This document shows positions 25,638-34,282 of a stretch of 64,000 bases of DNA, piece by piece. Position 1 is the first letter of the stretch. Each line of letters starts with the position of its first letter. Source of the stretch: CAIRDP01 sp037138335 (GTDB lineage: Bacteria > Bacteroidota > Bacteroidia > Bacteroidales > FEN-979). The notes under the pieces were generated by a model that was not told where the DNA came from, ran no database searches, and saw only the letters and a list, made by a program, of their open reading frames with translations. A program made the translations under genes and the position numbers. The stretch is from positions 124,001 to 188,000 of the forward strand of contig JBAXIO010000002.1 in assembly GCA_037138335.1 (NCBI GenBank), written 5' to 3'.

Positions 25638-28319
25638 TTAATACAAATTATTCGCATTCTGGTAACCTGGTTTCAGCATGTACCAGTCCTGGTAACTTGT
25701 TCCATTAGATTGGGCCCAGTCGGCAAAATGCAGATGGGTTTGAATGATATCGATCATTTCCTGGGGATAAGACCAGTCAATGGGGATCTCAATAGCCCAG
25801 CATAATCCCGTGGTTGACCTGTAATATTTCCCCTGGGCAGGGTTACTTGCATCAACCCAGGTGTCAAAATAGATGGGATTTACAAGTTCTGAAGGTGGCT
25901 GGTCCTTGAGATGGATTTCCTTGCCTCTCTCCTGGTTCACGAAAATAAACGGATTAAAAGGAGCAGTCCCGATATTCGCCTGTGGGGTTGAGAAATGAAC
26001 GTTCACGGTTTGTTCTGTTGTCTGTATCGTATTCCCTCCATGCACGGTGTTGACAATATCGGCACCTAGCAAGGTGTTAATAGCATCTACAGGAATAATG
26101 ACTGTTTCATTGGTGTGCCCGGCTTCATAGCCCTTGGGGTCCATGGTAACCGCCGAACCAACTTTAATACATCCGGTAACACTTGCAATATTGGAAGGGG
26201 GCGTATTCAGGATAAAACCAAAACCGTTGTTCATCTGTGCTCCTGCAGCTTTGATTTTGTAGCGTACAATGATGTCGACCACCTTATTCTGGGCATTGGT
26301 CACGATCTTGTAATTAAAGTTCATCACAAGGTCATTCATATCATAATCACCGTATGCCGGCCAGAGGTCCTCAAAGGCAACCGTTCCATAATCCGATACA
26401 TTAGGATAGTAGGAATTGAAAGCCCTGGTGGGGTCAAGCGGATACGCATCAAGGTTATCGGGAACGCCGTCACCGTCGGTATCAAGAGGGGGAGGGCTTG
26501 CAATTGTTATTACCAGCACCTTGTTGTCGGCACCGGCCAGATTAGTTGCACTCAGGTTTACACTGAAAATGCCGGCGGCTGTAGGTATGCCCGAGATCGT
26601 ACTGCCGCTGAAAGTGAGGCCGGCAGGCAGGTTCGTGGCGTTGTAGGTTATCGGTGTGGTGCCGCTTGCGGTTATTGTATAGCTGAACGACTGGTTCACG
26701 GTTGCGGTAGCTGTAAGTGAGCTTGTAATAACCGGCGACTGGGGAGGCTGTGCAACCGTGATCACCAGGACCTTGGTATCGGTACCGACTGAATTCGTAG
26801 CCGTAAGCGTGACATTATATGTTCCTGCAGTTGTTGCATTCCCGCTGATGGTCGATCCGCTGAAGTACAAACCGGCGGGAAGGCCTGTAGCATTGTATGT
26901 AATAGGGGAAGAACCGGATGCAGTAATATTATAGGTGAACTGTGATCCGATCAGTGCTGTTGCAGTGAGTGCACTGGTAATTGTCGGCCCAATCAATGCA
27001 TTGCAACTGGGAATAGCAATTGTATAAGCACAGAAAGTAACATGGTTCCCGTAATTCCCGTTATTAGGTTGTATGCCTTTGGATGAGCAAAGATCAACAT
27101 ACCCGCTAACCGTGCAACCTCCGGTTGTCTTGCTTTTCGATTCGTTACTGAGAGCTTTGATCTGGGCTCCCTGGCTGCCGGGACCTGTTACGGTTCCTTC
27201 AAGGTCAAAAGTCAAACACTTAATGAGGCTGCTCAGGCCAAGGGTTGTGGTTGACCCCCCCTGTGCCTGGAAATTTCCGTTACAAACAGAAATATAACCG
27301 GTATTGGTAAGCGAGCCGTTCTGCATGAAATCATGATTTTCGCCTGTCAATGTCATGGAACAGGAATTGGTTACCACTCCCTGCCCGTTTATTGTAAGGT
27401 CATCAGAAATGGTCATGGGGCCATCGTTGGTGAGCGTGCCGTTAATGTTAAATTTTGATGGGATGTTCATTGTCCCGTAATTGTGGACTGCCGCCGAACT
27501 ATTGATCTGGAATGTGCCACCGTCTATAACGTCGAGGGTCCCGTAATTGTTCAGGATGCCGTCAAAATTGTTGTTGGGCAGGTTGTAAACCAGGCTGTAG
27601 TTATTAACGGTCCTCCCGGTAAGGGAATAATTACCGTTCATATTTCCTGTCGAAGTCAGAAGAATTGTACCCCCGCTTCCGTTAATGTTGTTCCAATGAA
27701 CAGTTCCGCAGATGCGCACGGTACCGCCAGAATTCAGCACCGGTGTGTTAAGGGTTACCGTGACACCGGCAGGAACACAAAGAACTGCGCCTGTGCCGAT
27801 GGTGAGATTACTATAGGTGCCGGCGGCCAGTGTTTGGGTGCAGCCTGAACTGCAATCGGCTGATCCGGCATTCTCTGCCGACTTCAGCCCGGACCCAAAG
27901 GTATAAACCAGGGTAGAACCTGTAACCGGGACCGATACATAATTGTTGATTCCATCAGGACTGATCTTGCCTATATAAATCGCTTTAATACTGGAAGGTA
28001 TGCGGATCTTAGTCAAATACTGGAAACTGGCATCCGTTGCCCCGGTGCCGATAAGCTTTCCTCCATTTGCAGGATCACCGTTGAACAACTGGATAACAAA
28101 CATGTTGAAAGCAGTTGTTTGCTGCACATTAACGGTTACATCAATATCCAGGTACGAACTGAATTTGAAATTCTGGTCCACCTGCAATTCGGTGAACTTT
28201 GTGGGAGCCGGTTTCTCACTACTGGTGTTTTTCTTGCAGCCGGTCTGCGTCATAAGAGCCCCGGATATCAGCAACAAAATGAAAACCCGTAAAATGAAAT
28301 TTTGTTTAAAATTGTTCAT
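25638..28319 (-). CDS. LruC-domain surface lipoprotein with Ig-like repeats
   Basis: A predicted lipoprotein of 893 residues. The lipobox cysteine is Cys28 (TQTGC). After a region rich in Asn, Gly and Thr with beta-helix-like periodicity (about 140-430), two similar putative-Ig (He_PIG) repeats follow, each with YNATGLPAGL or YNATNLPAGL and GTYNV or GIFSV. Next comes a calcium-binding type element DTDGDGVPDNLD (about 613-624), then the LruC domain starting TVAFEDLWPAYGDYDMNDLV. LruC domains occur in Bacteroidota and Leptospira outer-membrane proteins of unclear function. It is divergent from the T9SS-sorted beta-helix gene, suggesting a joint surface role. Confidence 0.88.
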   Translation of the reverse strand: MNNFKQNFILRVFILLLISGALMTQTGCKKNTSSEKPAPTKFTELQVDQNFKFSSYLDIDVTVNVQQTTAFNMFVIQLFNGDPANGGKLIGTGATDASFQYLTKIRIPSSIKAIYIGKISPDGINNYVSVPVTGSTLVYTFGSGLKSAENAGSADCSSGCTQTLAAGTYSNLTIGTGAVLCVPAGVTVTLNTPVLNSGGTVRICGTVHWNNINGSGGTILLTSTGNMNGNYSLTGRTVNNYSLVYNLPNNNFDGILNNYGTLDVIDGGTFQINSSAAVHNYGTMNIPSKFNINGTLTNDGPMTISDDLTINGQGVVTNSCSMTLTGENHDFMQNGSLTNTGYISVCNGNFQAQGGSTTTLGLSSLIKCLTFDLEGTVTGPGSQGAQIKALSNESKSKTTGGCTVSGYVDLCSSKGIQPNNGNYGNHVTFCAYTIAIPSCNALIGPTITSALTATALIGSQFTYNITASGSSPITYNATGLPAGLYFSGSTISGNATTAGTYNVTLTATNSVGTDTKVLVITVAQPPQSPVITSSLTATATVNQSFSYTITASGTTPITYNATNLPAGLTFSGSTISGIPTAAGIFSVNLSATNLAGADNKVLVITIASPPPLDTDGDGVPDNLDAYPLDPTRAFNSYYPNVSDYGTVAFEDLWPAYGDYDMNDLVMNFNYKIVTNAQNKVVDIIVRYKIKAAGAQMNNGFGFILNTPPSNIASVTGCIKVGSAVTMDPKGYEAGHTNETVIIPVDAINTLLGADIVNTVHGGNTIQTTEQTVNVHFSTPQANIGTAPFNPFIFVNQERGKEIHLKDQPPSELVNPIYFDTWVDASNPAQGKYYRSTTGLCWAIEIPIDWSYPQEMIDIIQTHLHFADWAQSNGTSYQDWYMLKPGYQNANNLY

Positions 28320-28390
28320 GGTTTTTCCTGTTTGTGGTTAATTATTTAAAATATCGTAATCTATGTACAAGTAAAATTTCTTAATCGTCA

Positions 28391-28421
28391 CAAAATTATT
28401 CACATATTAATGAGCCTGCAA
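28391..28421 (-). promoter_or_regulatory. Candidate promoter for the LruC gene
   Basis: On the minus strand TTG (28421-28419), a 20-base spacer and TAATTTTG (28398-28391) fit the Bacteroidota pattern. The 5' leader would be about 65 bases. The 288-base divergent spacer (28320-28607) otherwise holds only AT-rich sequence. Confidence 0.5.
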
Positions 28422-28557
28422 GGCATAATAAGTAAGTGAAGAGATAAATTTAGTTTATGTCATTTTTTGGCAGAAATTTGAAATGAACATGGTCAGGGCT
28501 ATGGATCATTCTGTTTCATTTCCATGCATAAATATACAAAAATTTAATGCTAGGTAA

Positions 28558-28588
28558 TTGATTTGCTGTGAATTTATTTTTACATTCG
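28558..28588 (+). promoter_or_regulatory. Candidate promoter for the beta-helix gene
   Basis: TTG (28558-28560), a 20-base spacer and TACATTCG (28581-28588), one mismatch from TAnnTTTG, end 19 bases before the ATG at 28608. Confidence 0.35.
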
Positions 28589-28607
28589 TTTTTTAAAACC
28601 AGGAAAT

Positions 28608-30851
28608 ATGAAAAATTGTTTTCTTCTTGTTGCTTTTTCTTTCTTTTTGCTCGCCGGGTTGAAAGCCCAGACTTATATCCCGCTGACCGATAATTTGCAG
28701 ATCCCAAGCAATGTCAGTATCAAATTCATACCCGATAACTATGTTTTTTCTGACCTCGATTCAAACGGGGTCATCCAGATCGACGGGCAGCATAACATTA
28801 TCCTTGACGGTGACAGCTGCAGGGTGAACGGGCAGATTTATAAGGGATATTTTATCAGGATTAAAAATTCCCATTTTATTACGATCAGGAACTTCGATTC
28901 GGTTTTTAATTATAAATATGCAGTTTGTATCACCAACTCAGACCATATAACCATTGACAGCAACAGGTTTTGCCGCAATAAAGTGGATTCGGCCGGATGG
29001 ATAGATGTATGGGCCGATTATACCAGGGCACTTGGAGGAGGTGTAATGATGTACCAGAGCCGGGCAGCCGATATCCATCACAACCTGATGAATGTGCAGA
29101 ATGACGGTGTGGCCTTGTACCATTGTGATTCGATCAGGATCCACGATAATGATTTTTCCTGGAATACCTCCTATGGTATCAGGATGTTCTGGTCCGACAG
29201 CTGTAACATATACGGGAACAACTGTTCACATGTCAACCGTCCCAGGACCGACCCGAGTGACTGCGGAGCCCTGCTGATGATAGTATCCAATAACAATACT
29301 GTGACAAACAACGACCTCTCATGGTCAGGCGACGGAGTTTTCCTGGGCCAGTACCAGCATTCCTCCACACCTAATAACAATTACTTTGCCTACAACGAAT
29401 GCTCCTATTCCCCGCATAATGCCATTGAAGCGACTTTCGCCAGGGGGAATGTATACAGGCATAACAAGTGTAATTTCAGTGATTACGGTATGTGGCTGGG
29501 GTATTCATTCATGTCGGTCGTCGACAGCAATGAGATCAACGGAAATTATGAGGATGGGATTGCCATCGACAGGGGATACGGCAACCTTATCACAAATAAC
29601 CAGCTGCAGGATAATCCAACCGGGATTGCCCTTTGGGAAGGCAGCCCCATTTCAGGTTACACGAATCAATATTCGAAGGATTATGACATTCATTCCAATA
29701 CGTTCACCGGTAATACCCTTGCTGTTTCCCTCTCCAAAACCGAGCATACCCATATGACCGGAAACGCTTTTCTTTTCAGCCAGGCAGCTTCCCTGCATTT
29801 CGACGGGCAGTCTGATCTTGACACCATCACAGGAAACTCTTTCACAGAGCCTACGGCATATCATTTTCAAAATAATTCCGCCTACGATATTTATGCCCCC
29901 GGTAATCTGTTTAATCCCTCCGACAGCCTGATGATCCTGAATAAAATGTACGACAGCCACCGCGTTTCGTCGCTGGGACAGGTGATCTGGTGGCCATATA
30001 CCCATGGTGCGCAAGCTGCAGTTCAGCCGGATCCTCCCTGTGATATGGCCGAGCCTCCCTCGGTCTGGTTTGCCTATCCTGAAACCGGCTATCCTGCCGT
30101 AAACAGGTTTGGCGACTCGGTGTATTTTGATACGGTGATCAAAAAGCTTGGGATTGCCTCGGTGAAAATGGTAACCAGCAGGGGTTGGGACCTTGCCCTG
30201 AATTACAGGCCTTCGGCCGATTCGGTTTCAAGATGGACCCTGTCGGATTCAGATACCCTGTTTTTCTGGGTCAGGACTAAAAAAAACCCCTATGGGTTTC
30301 AGTATTTCTCGGTCAGGATAGGAAACTCCACCGGGGGGTATTATAAATATACCTGTTCTCCTTCGCTGCTGAACAGCGCTAACCTCAGCTGGAAGCTTTT
30401 AAAGTGCCCTGTCGCCGGCGGGGCCGGTTACAGCAGAACAACGGTGGGCGGTATGACCTACGACTCGGTAAATTATGTAGAGATCCATGCCGACTGCTGG
30501 GACCTTGGATTCTCTCTCTGGGTTGACGGTGTACAATTCACTCAATGCACCCCAACAACATCTGTACCCGGAAATCAGCCATCCGCAGTGAATACATTGT
30601 ATGCTTATCCTAATCCTTTTAGCAATGGAACGGCCATTTCATATGAGTTGACAAAACCCGGACCGGTCAAACTCGAAGTGTTCAGTATCGAAGGACAATT
30701 GCTCGAGACCCTTGTGAATGGCTACCAGCTTGCAGGACTTCATGAGATACAATATAACTCCATTGTCGCGCAACCCGCATCCCGCATAAGGATAGTAAGG
30801 TTAACCAGTCAGGAATTCACCAGGGCCATCAGGATAATCCAAGCGAAATAA
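28608..30851 (+). CDS. Secreted parallel beta-helix protein with T9SS sorting domain
   Basis: A protein of 747 residues with a signal peptide ending near LKAQ (residue 21). Residues about 40-450 contain many repeats of the NosD/PbH1 right-handed beta-helix type, such as IDSNRF, IHDNDFSWN and VTNNDLSWSGDGVF. A carbohydrate-binding-like beta region follows (about 480-650). The C-terminal 80 residues, starting LYAYPNPFSNG with FSIEGQLLETL, form a type A T9SS sorting domain, so export through T9SS to the cell surface or medium is expected. Such helices often bind or cleave polysaccharide, but no catalytic residues can be assigned. Confidence 0.85.
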   Translation: MKNCFLLVAFSFFLLAGLKAQTYIPLTDNLQIPSNVSIKFIPDNYVFSDLDSNGVIQIDGQHNIILDGDSCRVNGQIYKGYFIRIKNSHFITIRNFDSVFNYKYAVCITNSDHITIDSNRFCRNKVDSAGWIDVWADYTRALGGGVMMYQSRAADIHHNLMNVQNDGVALYHCDSIRIHDNDFSWNTSYGIRMFWSDSCNIYGNNCSHVNRPRTDPSDCGALLMIVSNNNTVTNNDLSWSGDGVFLGQYQHSSTPNNNYFAYNECSYSPHNAIEATFARGNVYRHNKCNFSDYGMWLGYSFMSVVDSNEINGNYEDGIAIDRGYGNLITNNQLQDNPTGIALWEGSPISGYTNQYSKDYDIHSNTFTGNTLAVSLSKTEHTHMTGNAFLFSQAASLHFDGQSDLDTITGNSFTEPTAYHFQNNSAYDIYAPGNLFNPSDSLMILNKMYDSHRVSSLGQVIWWPYTHGAQAAVQPDPPCDMAEPPSVWFAYPETGYPAVNRFGDSVYFDTVIKKLGIASVKMVTSRGWDLALNYRPSADSVSRWTLSDSDTLFFWVRTKKNPYGFQYFSVRIGNSTGGYYKYTCSPSLLNSANLSWKLLKCPVAGGAGYSRTTVGGMTYDSVNYVEIHADCWDLGFSLWVDGVQFTQCTPTTSVPGNQPSAVNTLYAYPNPFSNGTAISYELTKPGPVKLEVFSIEGQLLETLVNGYQLAGLHEIQYNSIVAQPASRIRIVRLTSQEFTRAIRIIQAK

Positions 30852-30855
30852 ATAC

Positions 30856-30863
30856 TACCTTTG
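30856..30863 (+). promoter_or_regulatory. TACCTTTG -7 box before the MnmA-like gene
   Basis: A perfect TAnnTTTG match starting five bases after the beta-helix gene stop codon. It contains the TTG at 30861, which is therefore unlikely to be the start codon. No clear -33 element is found. Confidence 0.45.
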
Positions 30864-30893
30864 CTGCCGGATTTTTTATTTAATGATCTGGTT

Positions 30894-31985
30894 TTGAATA
30901 ACGATAAGACTGTGCTCGTAGGTTTAAGCGGGGGAGTGGATTCCTCCGTTGCTGCATATATTTTAAAACAGCAGGGGTATAATGTTGTCGGGATCACCAT
31001 GGCTATCTGGGATGGGAAAAAACTTCCCCCGACTTCAGGCGGGAAACACGCCTGTTACGGCCCTGATGAGGAAGAAGAGATCAGGGAAGCAAGGGAAATT
31101 GCCGGAATACTGAACATCCCTTACGAGGTTTTTGATTGCTCCGCGGAATATAAAAAGGCGGTCCTGGACTATTTCAGGAATGAATATTATGAAGGAAGAA
31201 CGCCGAATCCCTGCATTCAATGCAACCAGCATATCAAATTCGGTTTACTGCCTGAATTGGCCCGGCAAAAGGGATTTACTTTTGATTTCTTCGCCACCGG
31301 GCATTATGCCAGGGTTGAACTTGATGCTGAAACCGGCCGGTACCTGCTAAAAAAGGGGGCGGACCAGAAAAAGGACCAGACCTATTTTATTTACCGGCTT
31401 ACACAGCAGCAGCTCTCCAGGGCCATGCTCCCGGTTGGCATTTATACCAAGACCAGGATCAAGGAGATCGCAAAAGAAGCCGGCCTGCCGGTATATGATA
31501 AAGAGGAAAGCCAGGATTTTTACAGCGGGAACTATAAGGATCTCCTGGAACAGGATGCTGTTTCGGGAAATATAGTCCATACCAGCGGAAAAGTGATTGG
31601 ATCCCACCAGGGTATATGGAACTATACCATAGGGCAAAGAAAGGGAATGGGAATAGCCTGGTCGGAACCGCTCTACGTAATCAGGATTGAAAAAGAAACA
31701 AATACTGTTATTGTCGGGAGCAGGGAAGAAACCTTCAATACGAGTTTCCTTGTCAACGACCTGAACTGGATAGGGATAGAGAGTTTGAAGGCCCCGATGG
31801 ATGCCAGCATAAAGATCCGCTCGGCCCAAAAGGAAAAAGACGCTCTTATCGAGCCGTTTGGGGAGGGCCTTGTGAAAGCCACTTTCTTTCATCCGAATGA
31901 TTCAATAACTCCGGGACAGAGTGCGGTGTTTTACGATGGGGATATAGTGCTTGGGGGAGGAGTTATTAAAAACGTGATTACATGA
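30894..31985 (+). CDS. mnmA: MnmA-like tRNA 2-thiouridylase lacking the second catalytic cysteine
   Basis: A tRNA-thiolating enzyme of the MnmA family acting on the wobble uridine. The PP-loop VGLSGGVDSS, the first catalytic cysteine region NPCIQCNQHIKFG, the motif ATGHYAR, and YTIGQRKGMGI of the central domain are present. Canonical MnmA has a second cysteine about 100 residues later in a xCF motif. Here that place reads ESQDFYSGN, with Tyr210 where the Cys belongs and no Cys further on. Instead the first site is a CxxC (Cys107, Cys110) and other cysteines lie at 54 and 82. The start is uncertain; no ATG is available. I use TTG 30894 because TTG 30861 lies in a promoter-like box. Confidence 0.85.
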   Translation: MNNDKTVLVGLSGGVDSSVAAYILKQQGYNVVGITMAIWDGKKLPPTSGGKHACYGPDEEEEIREAREIAGILNIPYEVFDCSAEYKKAVLDYFRNEYYEGRTPNPCIQCNQHIKFGLLPELARQKGFTFDFFATGHYARVELDAETGRYLLKKGADQKKDQTYFIYRLTQQQLSRAMLPVGIYTKTRIKEIAKEAGLPVYDKEESQDFYSGNYKDLLEQDAVSGNIVHTSGKVIGSHQGIWNYTIGQRKGMGIAWSEPLYVIRIEKETNTVIVGSREETFNTSFLVNDLNWIGIESLKAPMDASIKIRSAQKEKDALIEPFGEGLVKATFFHPNDSITPGQSAVFYDGDIVLGGGVIKNVIT

Positions 31986-33787
31986 CGAATATTAAAACAT
32001 ATCAAATGATAAAACGAGTTCTGATTTATTTGGTGATCGCAGTGATCACCCTTCCGGCTTTTGCGCAAAAAGGAGGGATGGCTGCAAAGGATTTGAAGAA
32101 TTATGTGTATTTCCTGGCTTCCGATTCCCTTAAAGGCAGGAAACCCGGCACTGCCGAAATGAATGTGGCCGCGCAATACATCCTTGACCATTTTATTGCA
32201 GCCGGGCTGAAGCCTATGGCTGATAAAGGCTTCCAGAACTTCGATATTGTCACCGACGTAAGCCTGGGCCCCGAAAATAGAATTTCCCTTGATGGTTACG
32301 ATGCAAAGTTCAGGAAGGAGTTCATTCCCCTGGCTTATTCTTCCAGCGGGGAAGTTAAGGCGGCCGTGGTTTTTGCCGGATATGGTTTCGACCTGGATCT
32401 CGACAGCCTCAAATGGAGCGATTATTCAGGGATTGACGTGAAGGGCAAGTGGGTGATGATCTTCAGGGCCGACCCCGAGCTCGACAAAACCGACAGTAAA
32501 TTCATCCCGTTCAGTGATGCCCGAAGCAAGGTGCTTACAGCCAAAGATAAAGGGGCAGCCGGGGTATTGCTTGTCACCCCAAGGGGGCTCGACAAAGATG
32601 ATAAGCTCATGGCGGTAGTCGTTGAAAACAATGAAGTCACCAGCGGCATCCCGGTGGTGAATATAAGGCATGAACTTGCCGACCGCATCCTGGCGGCAAA
32701 AGGGATCTCGGCCGACAGCCTGGAACGCCTTATTACCTCGAAGCAGAAACCATACAGTTTTGAAACCGGCACCATTGCCGGAGTGAAGGTCGACGTGCTG
32801 CAAAAGCACGCAAAGACTGCAAATGTGGTTGCCTTGCTTGAAGGCAGCGATCCTGTGCTTAAAGATGAGTACCTGGTGGTAGGAGGGCATTATGACCACC
32901 TGGGATTCGGCGGACCAGGTTCCGGGTCGCGGGTCCCCGACACAAACGCCATTCATAACGGTGCCGATGACAATGCTTCCGGGGCTGCCATGGTCATGGC
33001 CCTTGCAAAGGCCCTGGGCCAGCAGAAGTCTAAGCTTAAAAGGAGCATCCTTTTTATTGCGTTCTCAGGTGAGGAAATGGGGCTTCTCGGATCAAAATAT
33101 TTCGTAAACAACCCGGTGGTCGACCTGAAAAAGATCAAAGCCATGTTCAATTTCGACATGGTGGGCCGCTTTGATAAGGAAAAGAACTCCATCTCGGTCA
33201 GCGGGACCGGGACATCCGCCGAAGGCGACAGCATATTAAGGGTTTTTGAAAAAGGCCTGCCGTTCATGGTTACACATTCCCCCGATGGTTACGGCCCTTC
33301 GGATCATGCATCATTCTATTCTTCGAACATACCGGTATTCTTCTTCACAACCGGGGTGCACATGGATTATCATACGCCCGCCGATGATGCTGACAAACTG
33401 GATTACAATGCCGAAAAGAAGATCGGCGATTTCAGCGTGGCTCTCATTGCCGATATTGACAACCTCAGCAAGGATCTTACCTTTAAGGAATCAGGGAAAA
33501 AGGAAAGCACCGGCAGAAGCGGCCGCCGGTTTAAAGTCACCCTTGGCATTATGCCCGATTTTGCAGGCTCCGAAAAAAAGGGGCTGAGGGTCGACGGGGT
33601 TACAAAAGACGGCCCTGCTTATAAAGGAGGGATGTTGAAAGGTGATATCATTATTTCTGTCCATGGCATGAAAGTCGAGAGCATTTACGACTATATGGCC
33701 CGCCTCAGCAAACTGAAAGCAGGTATGACCGTGAATGTTGAGGTGATCAGGAGCGGGAAGGTGGTGATATTGATAATACAATTGTAA
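31982..33787 (+). CDS. Exported M28-family metallopeptidase with PA and PDZ domains
   Basis: A peptidase of 601 residues. The ATG at 31982 overlaps the MnmA stop as ATGA; a second Met at 32006 begins a typical signal peptide (MIKRVLIY... to FAQ), so either start is possible. A PA-type insert (about 100-240) precedes the catalytic domain. Zinc ligands are all visible: GGHYDHLG, ADDNASG, SGEEMGLLGS, FDMVGR and YHTPADD. A C-terminal PDZ domain (about 500-595) includes GGMLKGDIIISV. The family contains di-zinc aminopeptidases; it probably acts in the periplasm on peptides. Confidence 0.92.
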   Translation: MTNIKTYQMIKRVLIYLVIAVITLPAFAQKGGMAAKDLKNYVYFLASDSLKGRKPGTAEMNVAAQYILDHFIAAGLKPMADKGFQNFDIVTDVSLGPENRISLDGYDAKFRKEFIPLAYSSSGEVKAAVVFAGYGFDLDLDSLKWSDYSGIDVKGKWVMIFRADPELDKTDSKFIPFSDARSKVLTAKDKGAAGVLLVTPRGLDKDDKLMAVVVENNEVTSGIPVVNIRHELADRILAAKGISADSLERLITSKQKPYSFETGTIAGVKVDVLQKHAKTANVVALLEGSDPVLKDEYLVVGGHYDHLGFGGPGSGSRVPDTNAIHNGADDNASGAAMVMALAKALGQQKSKLKRSILFIAFSGEEMGLLGSKYFVNNPVVDLKKIKAMFNFDMVGRFDKEKNSISVSGTGTSAEGDSILRVFEKGLPFMVTHSPDGYGPSDHASFYSSNIPVFFFTTGVHMDYHTPADDADKLDYNAEKKIGDFSVALIADIDNLSKDLTFKESGKKESTGRSGRRFKVTLGIMPDFAGSEKKGLRVDGVTKDGPAYKGGMLKGDIIISVHGMKVESIYDYMARLSKLKAGMTVNVEVIRSGKVVILIIQL

Positions 33788-33790
33788 CCA

Positions 33791-33866
33791 GTGATCAGTG
33801 AATAGTGACTGGTGAATAGTGAACATGACTTTATTTAGTCACCAGTCACCAGTCACCATTCACTCA
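33791..33866. repeat. GTGANNN heptad array forming an inverted repeat
   Basis: Five plus-strand heptads (GTGATCA, GTGAATA, GTGACTG, GTGAATA, GTGAACA) are followed after TGACTTTATTTAGTCA by reverse-oriented units (TCACCAG twice, TCACCAT, TCAC). The two arms pair imperfectly into a long hairpin. It fills almost the whole 90-base gap before the GtrA gene. Confidence 0.75.
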
Positions 33867-33877
33867 AATACCAAGCT

Positions 33878-34279
33878 ATGAACTACGATCAGATTTTTAA
33901 CGAGGCCTTCGCGCTGAAGTTCATCAAGTTCTGCATGGTTGGCTTTTCAGGTGTATTCGTTGATTTCGGGATTACCTTCATATGCAAGGAATTCCTGAAG
34001 ATCCAGAAATATTTCTCTAACGCGATAGGCTTCACCATAGCGGCCACGACAAATTACATGATGAACCGGATGTGGACCTTTCACAGCCACAACCCGCAAA
34101 TAGGCCTGGAATTCACAAGGTTTTTCCTTATCGCCCTGATAGGACTGGGGATCAACCTGTTAATAATCTGGACCCTGACAGGAAAGTTTAAAGTGAATTT
34201 CTATGTTTCCAAACTGTTTGCCACCATCCTGGTGACCATCTGGAATTTCATGATCAACGCGTATTTCACTTTCGCCTGA
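33878..34279 (+). CDS. GtrA-family membrane protein
   Basis: A small integral membrane protein of 133 residues with four hydrophobic segments. The pattern FCMVGFSGVFVDFGIT, then NYMMNRMWTFHS and WNFMINAYFTF, is characteristic of the GtrA family. These proteins are thought to help move lipid-linked sugars across the inner membrane for surface polysaccharide synthesis. No glycosyltransferase gene is next to it. It is convergent with chaN, with a three-base gap. Confidence 0.9.
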   Translation: MNYDQIFNEAFALKFIKFCMVGFSGVFVDFGITFICKEFLKIQKYFSNAIGFTIAATTNYMMNRMWTFHSHNPQIGLEFTRFFLIALIGLGINLLIIWTLTGKFKVNFYVSKLFATILVTIWNFMINAYFTFA

Positions 34280-34282
34280 CGG

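Noticed and set aside
26115..26720. Plus-strand open frame of 201 codons inside the LruC gene
   Set aside because: It lies opposite the Ig-like repeats and LruC domain and is rich in Arg, Cys and Gly, as expected of a shadow frame.
33791..33866. Heptad array as a CRISPR or recombination attachment site
   Set aside because: Units are seven bases with no spacers, no cas genes or integrase are near, and similar arrays occur at two other loci.
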